NCBI RefSeq assembly: GCF_013394655.1
Contig: NZ_CP053351.1
Coordinates: 4,070,001 to 4,134,000, forward strand
From: Winogradskyella schleiferi
GTDB taxonomy: Bacteria; Bacteroidota; Bacteroidia; Flavobacteriales; Flavobacteriaceae
Reading direction: 5' to 3'
Length of the DNA: 64,000 nucleotides
Shown: positions 26,765 to 35,400 of the stretch, in pieces
Layout of the letters: every line of letters begins with the position of its first letter
How positions within the stretch are numbered: position 1 is the stretch's first letter
Translations under genes and position numbers: made by a program
Notes under the pieces: model-generated
Database searches by the model: none
Told to the model about the DNA's origin: nothing
Seen by the model: only the letters and a program-made list of their open reading frames with translations

Positions 26765-27406
26765 ATGGCAGAATGGTTTTCAAATTTAGAATTTCTATCC
26801 AAAATATATTGGTTAGTGGCCATCATTGGCTCTCTAATTTTTTCTGTAGTTATGATCATGGCTTTTGTAGGTGGTGATGCTGACGATATTGGTGATTTGG
26901 ACTCAGATATTGATGCAGATGGTGCCGGATTTCAATTTATATCCTTTAAAAACCTTGTGGGCTTTTTTACCATATTCGGTTGGAGTGGCATTGCATGTAT
27001 CGATGCAGGACTTTCCACACCCTTAACCATCATCATATCTGTGATTTGTGGTTTATTGATGATGGTTATTATGGCTGCACTATTCTATTTTATAAGTAAA
27101 CTTTCAGATAGTGGCACTCTTAATTATAAGAATGCACTCGATGCTGTGGGCGAAGTTTATTTAACCATTGGAGCCGATCGCTCTAAAATGGGAAAAGTGA
27201 GTGTTAGTGTGCAAGGTACAATGCGTACATTGGATGCACTCACCGATTCATTTACCGAATTAAAAACAGGAACTATTATAAAGGTTGTCGATGTCACTTC
27301 CAATGGCATTCTCATTGTTGACCACACCCGAAAACCCATTGAGCCTACAAAAGCCCAAAACGACCCTTTATTGAGTCATGAGACTCAAAAGAAACTTTCA
27401 AAATAA
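26765..27406 (+). CDS. NfeD/YuaF-like membrane protein with OB-fold C-terminus
   Basis: 213 residues. TM1 is at ~14-36, followed by an Asp-rich loop (GGDADDIGDLDSDIDADGAG, 38-57), TM2 ~60-80 and TM3 ~85-110. A small beta-rich domain follows (~125-195: AVGEVYLTIGADRSKMGKVS) that suits the NfeD-type OB fold. It lies 24 bp upstream of a flotillin gene. The YuaF/NfeD-flotillin pair is a widely conserved membrane-organisation unit (yuaF-floT in Bacillus). The partner gene and fold make the assignment fairly secure. The Asp-rich loop could bind divalent metal; inferred. Confidence 0.82.
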   Translation: MAEWFSNLEFLSKIYWLVAIIGSLIFSVVMIMAFVGGDADDIGDLDSDIDADGAGFQFISFKNLVGFFTIFGWSGIACIDAGLSTPLTIIISVICGLLMMVIMAALFYFISKLSDSGTLNYKNALDAVGEVYLTIGADRSKMGKVSVSVQGTMRTLDALTDSFTELKTGTIIKVVDVTSNGILIVDHTRKPIEPTKAQNDPLLSHETQKKLSK

Positions 27407-27430
27407 AATTAACCTTCAAATTTCTAAACT

Positions 27431-28864
27431 ATGTATTTACTAACCATTCAAGAGAATTTTAATGCGGAAAGCTTAGGCGGACCAATGCTACTGATTTTCG
27501 TTGCTTTATTTATCGTTGTTACCTTACTTATTTTAATAAAACGCTACAAGCGTTGTCCATCGGACCGGATTTTAGTGGTCTATGGAAAAGTGGGCGGCGG
27601 ACAATCTGCTAAATGTATTCATGGTGGCGCGGCTTTTATCATTCCTGTGATTCAAGATTATGAATTCTTGGATTTAACACCAATTTCTATCGAAGTGAAT
27701 TTGGTCAATGCCTTATCTAAACAGAACATTCGTGTTAATGTGCCATCACGTTTTACCATTGGTGTTTCTACCGAACCTGGCGTCATGCAAAATGCTGCGG
27801 AACGTTTATTGGGATTGGGCGCACAAGATGTACAAGAATTAGCTAAAGAAATCATTTTCGGACAATTACGTTTGGTGGTTGCCTCTATGGATATTGAGGA
27901 AATCAATAATGATAGAGATAAATTCTTAACCAATATTTCGCAGTCTGTTGAGACCGAATTAAAGAAAGTAGGTTTAAAACTGATCAACGTAAACATTACT
28001 GATATTGTTGACGAGTCTGGCTATATCGAAGCGCTTGGTAAAGAAGCCGCTGCACATGCTATTAACGCTGCACGTAAATCGGTTGCCGAGAAAACAAGGG
28101 ATGGTTCTATTGGTGAGGCCAATGCCGTACAGGATGAAAGAACCCAAGTAGCAGCCGCAAACGCACAAGCTGTAGAAGGTGAAAATACAGCGAAGATTGC
28201 CGTAGCAAATTCCGATTCGTTACGTCGTCAGCGTGAAGCCGAAGCCGAACGCGTAGCCATTGCTTCTGAGAAAGTACAAAGCGCCAAAGCCTTACAAGAA
28301 TCTTATGCTGCAGAGCAAGAAGCGGAAACAGCGAGAGCAGAACGCGAGCGTTCCTCTCAAATGGCCGATATTATTGTACCTGCAGAAATTGATAAACGCA
28401 AAGTAGAGATTGATGCTGAAGCCGAAGCTGAGCGCATTAGACGTAAAGCAAAAGGTGAAGCGGATGCGATACTCTTTAAAGCACAAGCAGAAGCACAAGG
28501 TCAGTTTGAAGTGTTGACAAAACAAGCTGCAGGTTTACAGGAAATCGTGAGAGCTGCTGGTAACAACAGTAGAGATGCTGTGTTGTTATTAATTGCCGAT
28601 AAATTACCGGAACTGGTAAAAACGCAAGCAGAAGCCATCAAGAATATTAAAATCGATAAAGTGACGGTTTGGGATAGCGGAGCCAACGGTGAAGACGGAA
28701 AATCATCAACGGCTAATTTCCTTTCTGGCATGTACAAATCGGTGCCGCCTTTACAGGAAATGTTTAATATGGCTGGTATGGATTTGCCAGAGTATTTAAA
28801 AGGCAAAGACAAAAAAGAGATTGAAGCAGACGATGCTAAGATTGATAAATCGGATAAAAAATAA
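27431..28864 (+). CDS. Flotillin-family (SPFH/Band 7) membrane scaffold protein
   Basis: 477 residues. One N-terminal membrane helix (~18-38, LLIFVALFIVVTLLILI) is followed by the SPFH domain (~45-230, PSDRILVVYGKVGGGQSAKCIHGGAAFIIP). A long Ala/Glu-rich coiled coil follows (~230-370, with repeated AEAEA/ERER heptad-like stretches), then a C-terminal oligomerisation region (AVLLLIADKLPELVKTQAEAIKNI). Flotillins organise membrane microdomains and protein complexes. It is cotranscribed with the NfeD-like gene upstream. A membrane-protein paralog starts 19 bp downstream. It closely fits the FloT/YqiK type. Confidence 0.93.
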   Translation: MYLLTIQENFNAESLGGPMLLIFVALFIVVTLLILIKRYKRCPSDRILVVYGKVGGGQSAKCIHGGAAFIIPVIQDYEFLDLTPISIEVNLVNALSKQNIRVNVPSRFTIGVSTEPGVMQNAAERLLGLGAQDVQELAKEIIFGQLRLVVASMDIEEINNDRDKFLTNISQSVETELKKVGLKLINVNITDIVDESGYIEALGKEAAAHAINAARKSVAEKTRDGSIGEANAVQDERTQVAAANAQAVEGENTAKIAVANSDSLRRQREAEAERVAIASEKVQSAKALQESYAAEQEAETARAERERSSQMADIIVPAEIDKRKVEIDAEAEAERIRRKAKGEADAILFKAQAEAQGQFEVLTKQAAGLQEIVRAAGNNSRDAVLLLIADKLPELVKTQAEAIKNIKIDKVTVWDSGANGEDGKSSTANFLSGMYKSVPPLQEMFNMAGMDLPEYLKGKDKKEIEADDAKIDKSDKK

Positions 28865-28883
28865 TCCTTTACTATTTATCACT

Positions 28884-29351
28884 ATGATCTTCACAAAACC
28901 AAGACCGACACCTAAACTTATTTATGGTGTTGGTCTTGTTTTACTTGGTATTATCTCCATAATATCTGGTCAGTATCTTGGTTTTATGTTTATGGCTATA
29001 AGTCTTTATTTTTTAAAAAGAGATGGTATCGAATTTAATTTAGACAAGAACACCTATCGTGAGATCACAAGCCTATTTGGTTTAACAATTGGACAATGGC
29101 AAGACTTTCCTGAAATAGAATATATTTCGGTTTTTAAAACGGATCAAACCTCCAGAGTATGGGTTTCAACGGCTAGTACAAACGTTACAAGTACCATTGT
29201 AAAAGTCAATCTATTCTATAATACCAATCGAAAAATCGAAGCCTTCGTTACTGAAGATACTCAAAAAGCTTTTGATGTTGCAAAAGAGATTGCCACTGTT
29301 CTGAACGTTGATGTGTTAGATGCTACGGAACGTGAATCTAAATGGCTTTAA
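28884..29351 (+). CDS. Hypothetical membrane protein, paralog of the 25476 gene
   Basis: 155 residues from ATG 28884 (MIFTKPRPTPKL). An earlier ATG at 28821 overlaps the flotillin gene's last 44 bp and is less likely. A hydrophobic hairpin at ~14-45 (GVGLVLLGIISIISGQYLGFM) is followed by a soluble domain with IEYISVFKTDQ and a C-terminal AKEIATVLNVDVLDATERE, as in the 25476 paralog. No family name recognised. Its position after the flotillin gene suggests a role in the same membrane unit. Confidence 0.75.
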   Translation: MIFTKPRPTPKLIYGVGLVLLGIISIISGQYLGFMFMAISLYFLKRDGIEFNLDKNTYREITSLFGLTIGQWQDFPEIEYISVFKTDQTSRVWVSTASTNVTSTIVKVNLFYNTNRKIEAFVTEDTQKAFDVAKEIATVLNVDVLDATERESKWL

Positions 29352-29407
29352 ACTAAATTTAACTATAATTCTGCTTCCACAATAGTCGTGTTTTAGTAAG
29401 GTTTTTT

Positions 29408-29415
29408 TAACTTTG
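29408..29415 (+). promoter_or_regulatory. -7 box of the cupin-like gene
   Basis: TAACTTTG matches TAnnTTTG exactly, 33 bp before the TTG start at 29449. A T-rich stretch lies near -33. Confidence 0.45.
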
Positions 29416-29448
29416 ACCTCGAACTTATCTTGACTTAAAAATTAGAAT

Positions 29449-30309
29449 TTGCAATTAAAACTACAAGACATTCCTCGTGTTGAGACGATCTCAAAAGCTG
29501 ATTTCTTGAAGCATTATTTTAAACCACAAAAGCCTGTGGTCATTGAGCGGTTTATTGAAGATTGGCCAGCTTACACCAAGTGGAATTTAGACTACATAAA
29601 AGACGTTGCTGGCGATAAAACGGTTCCGCTTTATGATGACAGACCTGTAAATCACTCAGATGGCTTTAACCAAGCACATGCCGAAATGAAGATGCGAGAT
29701 TACGTGGATTTACTGCAGCGCGAACCGACTAAATACCGTATTTTCCTTTGGAATATTTTTAGGCAAGTTCCTCAACTTCAAAAAGACTTTACCTTTCCAG
29801 ATTTTGGACTTCGATTAATGAAAAAACTGCCTATGCTCTTCTTTGGCGGCAAAGATTCGCATACATTTATGCACTATGATATTGATTTGGCCAATATTTT
29901 TCACTTTCATTTTGAAGGTAAAAAGCAATGTATGTTATTCGACCAAAACCAAACCAAATATTTATACAAAGTACCACATGCTTTAATTGCAAGAGAGGAT
30001 ATCGATTTTAAAAATCCCGATTTTGAAAAGTGGCCAGCACTAAAAAACGCCAAAGGCTGGGTTTGTGATTTGAACCATGGCGAAGTTCTTTATATGCCAG
30101 AAGGCTATTGGCATTATATGCGTTACATTACACCAGGATTTTCCATGAGCTTAAGAGCCATAGCAAGAAACCCAGTAAACTTAGGCAAAGCCATTTACAA
30201 TATTCTTGTGATGCGGAACGTCGATAATCTAATGCGACGCATAAAAGGGCAAAAATGGATTGACTGGAAAAATCAAAAGGCCATTACAAACACCAAACGT
30301 TTTGTGTAA
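29449..30309 (+). CDS. Cupin-like / JmjC-domain protein (putative Fe(II)/2-oxoglutarate oxygenase)
   Basis: 286 residues with a TTG start: a TAG at 29443-29445 in frame excludes any upstream start, and no early internal Met exists. Residues ~20-60 (KPVVIERFIEDWPAYTKWNLDYIK) and the metal-binding pattern H-Y-D in FMHYDIDLANIFHFHFEGKK (H and D near 141-143), with the distal His in GEVLYMPEGYWHYM, match the cupin_8/JmjC family. These enzymes hydroxylate protein or small-molecule substrates. The substrate is unknown here. It stands alone with its own -7 box. Confidence 0.88.
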   Translation: MQLKLQDIPRVETISKADFLKHYFKPQKPVVIERFIEDWPAYTKWNLDYIKDVAGDKTVPLYDDRPVNHSDGFNQAHAEMKMRDYVDLLQREPTKYRIFLWNIFRQVPQLQKDFTFPDFGLRLMKKLPMLFFGGKDSHTFMHYDIDLANIFHFHFEGKKQCMLFDQNQTKYLYKVPHALIAREDIDFKNPDFEKWPALKNAKGWVCDLNHGEVLYMPEGYWHYMRYITPGFSMSLRAIARNPVNLGKAIYNILVMRNVDNLMRRIKGQKWIDWKNQKAITNTKRFV

Positions 30310-30363
30310 TTTTCTGACGCAGAACTCCTTTGATTTTTTTTAATTCAAATTGATTTCTATTTG

Positions 30364-30371
30364 TATCTTTG
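30364..30371 (+). promoter_or_regulatory. -7 box upstream of the 30395 gene
   Basis: TATCTTTG, exact TAnnTTTG, 23 bp before the ATG. No TTTG at the best -33 spacing. Confidence 0.45.
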
Positions 30372-30394
30372 CCCAAATTTTTAAAATCTAAAAC

Positions 30395-30880
30395 ATGAAA
30401 AATATTATAGTAATAGTCGCAATATTGGCTTTCAGTTTTGGTAATGCCCAAGCTTTTTCAGGTAAAGGCGATACTAAATTTCAGGTTGGTGCTAATTTTC
30501 AAGATATGGCCACAGGAATCAATGCGAGTTTCGATTATGGATTAGGTGAAAATATTTCCGTTGGTGTATCTTCTTCTTATGCCTTGGGAGGTGCTAGTGG
30601 TATAGAAAATCTTGATTTTGAAGATCGATTTGATTTAAAAGCGCGTTTTAATGCAAATTTGGGCAATGTTATTAACATTGATGAAAATTTTGATTTGTAT
30701 CCGGGTTTAAACCTCAGCCTTAAAAACTTTGGTGGCCATATTGGCGCGCGTTATTTCTTTACGGCAGGTTTTGGTGTTTATACAGAAGCGAATTTTCCTT
30801 TAGCTAAATATGATAAGGACAATATAGTTGATATACACAATCAGTTTACTTTGAATTTGGGTGCTGTTTTTAACATTTAG
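30395..30880 (+). CDS. Small outer-membrane beta-barrel protein
   Basis: 161 residues. Signal peptide 1-19 (FSFGNAQA). The mature part shows amphipathic strands typical of an 8-stranded barrel: FQVGANFQDMATGINASFDYGLG, ISVGVSSSYALG, FDLKARFNANLG, LYPGLNLSLKNFGGHIGARYFF, GFGVYTEANFPL, and the end FTLNLGAVFNI with a hydrophobic terminal residue. It resembles flavobacterial DUF6646-type outer-membrane proteins. A terminator lies at 31019-31063. Function unknown. Confidence 0.8.
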   Translation: MKNIIVIVAILAFSFGNAQAFSGKGDTKFQVGANFQDMATGINASFDYGLGENISVGVSSSYALGGASGIENLDFEDRFDLKARFNANLGNVINIDENFDLYPGLNLSLKNFGGHIGARYFFTAGFGVYTEANFPLAKYDKDNIVDIHNQFTLNLGAVFNI

Positions 30881-31018
30881 ATAAAAAAAAAGACATAAGA
30901 CCGCTGCGCTATTAGAGTCAAGAACCAAGACAAAATTTTTGACTTGTTAAAAACAGTATATAAGTTTCAATACTATTTAAACAGAGTGTTTTATTTGGAA
31001 AATAATGTTTAAAATTCC

Positions 31019-31063
31019 AAGCCTTTTCTCCTGATAGTTATCGGGATTGAAAAGGCTTTTTTT
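31019..31063 (+). terminator. Terminator of the barrel gene, with a palindrome in its loop
   Basis: AAGCCTTTTC (31019-31028) pairs with GAAAAGGCTT (31049-31058), and a T-run follows. The loop holds CTGATAGTTATCGG, a diverged copy of the CCGATAGCTATCGG palindrome. Confidence 0.8.
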
Positions 31064-31071
31064 ATTTAATG

Positions 31072-31137
31072 TATTCATTCAATTTTTCATACACCAAATG
31101 CGATTCCCACCTTCTATACACTAAATAGTTAGCCACC
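31072..31137 (-). pseudogene. Extra copy of the recX 3' end
   Basis: About 91% identical over 66 bp to 31598-31663 near the true end of recX. Translated on the minus strand it reads VANYLVYRRWESHLVYEKLNE and then IK-stop, matching the RecX C-terminus (VADYLLYRGWESHLVYEKLNE). It lies on the far side of the dispersed element, 10 bp from the terminator. It seems to be the older junction left by, or made by, the element. Confidence 0.85.
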
Positions 31138-31233
31138 ATTTCTTGTTTTTATGCTTAGATACCCAAAAACCAATTTAAAAACTAAATACTGCAGATTCTA
31201 AGTATACCTCATGTAAGCCAAAAGCTAGTTTGA

Positions 31234-31564
31234 GCTCAATTCCTAAATTCCGACAGCGTCGGAATCAACGATTTTCAGAAATAATGAGCAAAAATGGTGA
31301 TTTTGAAAATAATTCTAGGATTGGAATCAATAGCAAAATAGATCCCTAAATCATTAATGTATTAGCGAATGGCGCTTTAGCGAAATGCAAAAGCATTCAC
31401 GAATTCAAAATTATACAATATTAATCCATGAGTAATTCCTAACAAATCGTTTTGTCCCGATAGCTATCGGGATTGGTTCGTTTTGCATCAAGGCAACTGC
31501 GAAGCAAATCATGAGTTCCATTAAGGGATAGGAATAGACGAATAAAATGAACTCATTAAAAAAA
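31234..31564. repeat. Dispersed element core, copy 1
   Basis: Shares blocks with 61583-61800: GCTCAA, the hairpin ATTCCGACAGCGTCGGAAT, ATTTTCAGAAATAATGAGCA, TTAATGTATTAGCGAATGGC, CTAACAAATCGTTTTG, GGTTCGTTTTGCATCAAGGC and AAAATGAAC...ATTAAAAAAA. Copy 1 has two extra blocks (about 31384-31432 and 31494-31543) and the palindrome 31456-31471 that copy 2 lacks. No ORF. Could be a non-autonomous mobile element or a structured RNA. Confidence 0.85.
31456..31471. repeat. 16-bp perfect palindrome nested in the dispersed element
   Basis: CCCGATAGCTATCGGG interrupts CGTTTTG...GGTTCG, which copy 2 holds with only a T-rich spacer. This marks it as an independently inserted unit. Relatives at 2308-2321 and 31032-31043. 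Confidence 0.75.
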
Positions 31565-31584
31565 CGTATATAACAGGAGATTTT

Positions 31585-32061
31585 CTACGTTTTTAAATAT
31601 TCATTCAATTTTTCATAAACCAAATGCGATTCCCACCCTCTATACAATAAATAATCAGCCACCTTTTTTTTCTTCTTGTAGCTATTCTTTTCATTGACTT
31701 GGGCTATACGCTTTAACGTTAATTCATCCAATGTTTTATAATAATCGTCTAAATCGATTTCTTTTAAGGCTGTATCAATACTATATTTAGAAATCTCCCT
31801 AAATTTCAATTCTCTGACCAAACGGTTTTTTCCCCATTTTTTAATTCTGAATTTCCCACTGACAAAAGCCTTGGCAAAACGTTCTTCGTTTAAGAAATTA
31901 TGCTGAATTAAATGTACCATAATCACATCTATAGCTTCAGGAATCATGTTCATGGCCCTTAATTTTAACCTAACGTCTTTATGGCAACGTTCCTGATAGG
32001 CACAATAATGTTCCAACTTTTTTTGCGCTTCGTTAACGGTATAGGTTTTATGTGGATTCAT
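31585..32061 (-). CDS. recX: Regulatory protein RecX
   Basis: 158 residues. Three-helix RecX repeats are visible: YTVNEAQKKLEHYCAYQERCHKDV with MIPEAIDVIMVHLIQHNFLNEERFAKAFV, then GKNRLVRELKFREISKYSIDTALKEI, then the C-terminal KKKKVADYLLYRGWESHLVYEKL. RecX binds and restrains RecA filaments. The length is normal. Its last ~22 codons exist a second time at 31072-31137, beyond the dispersed element. No recA is in the window. Confidence 0.9.
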   Translation of the reverse strand: MNPHKTYTVNEAQKKLEHYCAYQERCHKDVRLKLRAMNMIPEAIDVIMVHLIQHNFLNEERFAKAFVSGKFRIKKWGKNRLVRELKFREISKYSIDTALKEIDLDDYYKTLDELTLKRIAQVNEKNSYKKKKKVADYLLYRGWESHLVYEKLNEYLKT

Positions 32062-32460
32062 TGAAGTGATTTAAACTTTTAACATTTAAGCGAAAATTAG
32101 TGATTTTTTGGCTAGTTGAAGTCTTTTTTTTGATTTGCATAGCATCGATACGGAAAGAAAAAAAAACAAAAAATAGACGAAAAAGTGCAATTTTTTAGCA
32201 AATGGAAAAAGTTTAAATGACTTCGTTACATCAAAAATACGATAGATTAGCCATAAATTTTAATTTTATGGAATTTGAAAAATTAAGGTCTAATTTGTGT
32301 GTTAAAATTCTGATGTTACACTTTAACGGCAAACCGTGTTTTTAATAGAAAAATGGTGACAAAATTTAACAATTTGTTAATAAATACGTACTTTACAAAG
32401 TCCTGACCTACAAGGATTTTGATGTATCTTTGTGGTTGATTAATTGCTAATTGCTCCCTT
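32062..32460. other. Divergent intergenic region between recX and the T9SS cargo gene
   Basis: About 400 bp, AT-rich. Holds the inverted repeat CCATAAA/TTTATGG (32251-32271) and an exact -7 box TATCTTTG (32425-32432) for the downstream gene. A stretch at 32117-32165 (GAAGTC..., then ATACGGAAAG) is loosely similar to 61808-61840 beside the second dispersed element. No gene seen. Confidence 0.45.
32425..32432 (+). promoter_or_regulatory. -7 box of the T9SS cargo gene
   Basis: TATCTTTG, exact TAnnTTTG, 28 bp before ATG 32461. Confidence 0.45.
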
Positions 32461-35400
32461 ATGAAAAAGAATTACTCCCTAGTTTTTATACTTTTCCTGT
32501 GTTTTGGTTTGTCTGGTTATGGGCAAGTAAAAATTGATGAAATTACATTTGAAACTGTTGGTGGTTACACAACTAGTATTCCCGAGTTTTCAGATGGCTC
32601 GGAAGATTATTTTACTCGAACTGATGGGTCATCTAACATTTCTGGTACTCAAATGGTTTTTGCAAATAAGCAAGGAACCTATTTTTTTGCCGCTCACGAT
32701 ACTAATGGCGATGGAGGCCCAAACACTTTAAGTCTGAATTTTGACAATATTAATGTAAGCGGTTATACTAATTTACAATTGCGTATACACATTGCAGAGG
32801 ATGATGATGGAAGCAATCAAGATTGGGATGGTGATTCATATATGCACATTACAGGAATAATAGATACATCATCTTCTCAAAATATATTATGGGTTGAGGC
32901 TGCAAGCGGTACGAATAGTGAGCCTAGATTAGACAGTAATTTCAATGGTATAGGAAATGGAACAGCCATAACTGACACCTTCACTCAATTTGTTGCAAAT
33001 ATTTCTGGGACTGGAAATTCTCTAGATATTCAAATCGAATTTAATGATTTAAATGACGGAGACGAAGACATTGCAATAGATAATATAGAAATTTGGGGAG
33101 TTTCATCATTACCATGTATTGCACCAATAACCCAACCAACAAGTTTAGTATTAAATAATATCACTTCAGCTTCAATTGATGGATCATTTATTCCAACAAC
33201 TGCAGATGAGTATTTAGTTGTGGCAAGCACATCACCTACGCTTGGCGCAAATCCTGTTAATGGAACATCATACTCTAATGGTGACCCATTAGGTTCTGGT
33301 ACTGTGATCCAAAGTTCTAATACTACAACATTTACAGCAACAGGATTATCGCAGACAACACAATATTACTTTTTTGTCTTTGCACAAAATAATTCTAGTT
33401 GTACTGGTGGACCTGTTTATAACACGACGAATCCTTTAACTGGAAATTCAACTACTTTAACTGGGCCATGTTTAGAAGAAGGTTTTGAAGGAGGAACTAG
33501 TAATCCAACTGGCTGGACCAACAATGATTCTTATTATAACATAGGAGATGCTAATAATGGTAGTTATAAAGCTGGAATGAATGACAATAATGACTGGATT
33601 AGAACGGAGCAGTTAACAGACCCTAGCGACTTAAGTTTTTGGGCACGTGCCTCAGGTGGTTCATCAAATTACACTATCACTATTCAATATTCACCAGACG
33701 GTGTTGCGTGGTTTGATAGTTCACAGATCTTTGCAAATGGAAGTAATACCGGAGACATTACAACGACCTACCAGCAATTCAATTATAATCTAAATCTAAC
33801 TGGCAATTATTATATCAGGTGGTTCATGAGTCCTAGATCTAGTGGTTCGTTTTACTTTGACGATGTAGAAGTTTTTTGCGGAACTTCTACTCCTGAACCA
33901 GAACTGCAACTTGTAGATAATACGTCTACCAATCAAAACTGTGGTTATACTATAGATTATGGAAGTGTTGGTATTGGCAGCACTTCAGATTTAACGTTTG
34001 AAATTGAAAATATTGGTAGTTTAGACTTAACGGTTAGTTCTTTTGGTATTACTGGTGATTATACTATTGTTTCTCCTGCTCCTCCACTTACTATTACATC
34101 TGGTAACTCGCAAACTGTTACTCTACGATTTACTCCTGTTTCTGATGGTACCTCGACTGGAGCACTTACTATTAATAATGACGACATAGATGAAGGCACT
34201 TGTATTGTTAACTTAACTGGAGTTGGTTTTACGCCTGGACCAAATATCAATGTTAGAGGAGTAATCGGAAGTATTCCTACTATTGCAAATGGAAGTATAA
34301 CAACATCATCTTTAAACAATACCTACTTTGCTCAGCAAACTATAAACACTACATCGCAAACTAAAACATTCAGAATTGGTAACGAAGGAGGTACTGCTAA
34401 TTTAAACGTTTCTAGCATTACACTTTCGGGTAATACTGCTGACTTTTTTGTAACCTCAAGTTTTACAAATCCGTTCGCCATTGATACCTTTCAAGATTTT
34501 ACTATTACTTTTCAACCAACTACATTGTCTGGTTTAAGAAGTGTCACAGTTTCAATTGCTAACACAGATTCAACAAAGGATCCTTATACATTTGTGGTCG
34601 AAGGTATTGCAAATTGCGCTGCTGTAAGTGGGTCAATTTCACCAACCGAAGGTCCTGCAGGTACTACTGTAACCATTGTTTCTCCTGGTAATGACCTTAC
34701 AGGAGCAACGGCTGATTTAAATGGAGTTACGCTAACACCTGTTTCAGATAGTACTTTAGAGCTAGTAGTTCGTTTGCCTAATACAATACTAAGTGGTGGA
34801 CCGTTAAGTATTGAATTATCTAATGGGTGTGTTTTTAGCAGTACATTTACACTAATTGATAATACAATTGCTGGATGTCAAACGACTTCTAGTGCTGTTG
34901 TTAGTGATTTATTTATTAGTGAAATAACAGATTCTCCTTCAGGCAGTCTAACTTATATAGAGCTATATAATGCCACAGGTTCGCTAATTAATTTTGCAAC
35001 TACAAACTATAGCATTAGAATCTATAATAATGGAAGTACCTCAACATTTAACGATTTAATTCTTGACTCAGGTACAGTTGCAAGTGGCAGTACTTACGTA
35101 ATTTCATGTGGAACTAACGATGCACAATGTCCAGTTACAGGTGGTGATGGAAGTTTAGCACAAGTAAATTTGGCTACTATTGGCGCTAGTATTAATTTTT
35201 TTAGATCCGGAAATCAAAATATCGGACACGATTATATAGGATTATATTCTACCGCAGCGATTTCAGTCTCAAATCCAACTGGAAATATAGATTCTTGGGG
35301 ATCTTTTGGAGACCAAACATGGGCTACTGGTTTAGGACTAGGAGACAAAGGCGCAAATTTTCAAAGAGATACAAACGCAACATTTCCAAATACCACATTT

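Larger units (their letters stand above)
30881..31584. other. 700-bp repeat-rich region between the barrel gene and recX
   Basis: In order: terminator 31019-31063, a copy of the recX 3' end (31072-31137), ~95 bp of unique sequence, the core of a dispersed element (31234-31564) holding palindrome 31456-31471, then 20 bp to the recX stop. No other genes. Confidence 0.8.
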
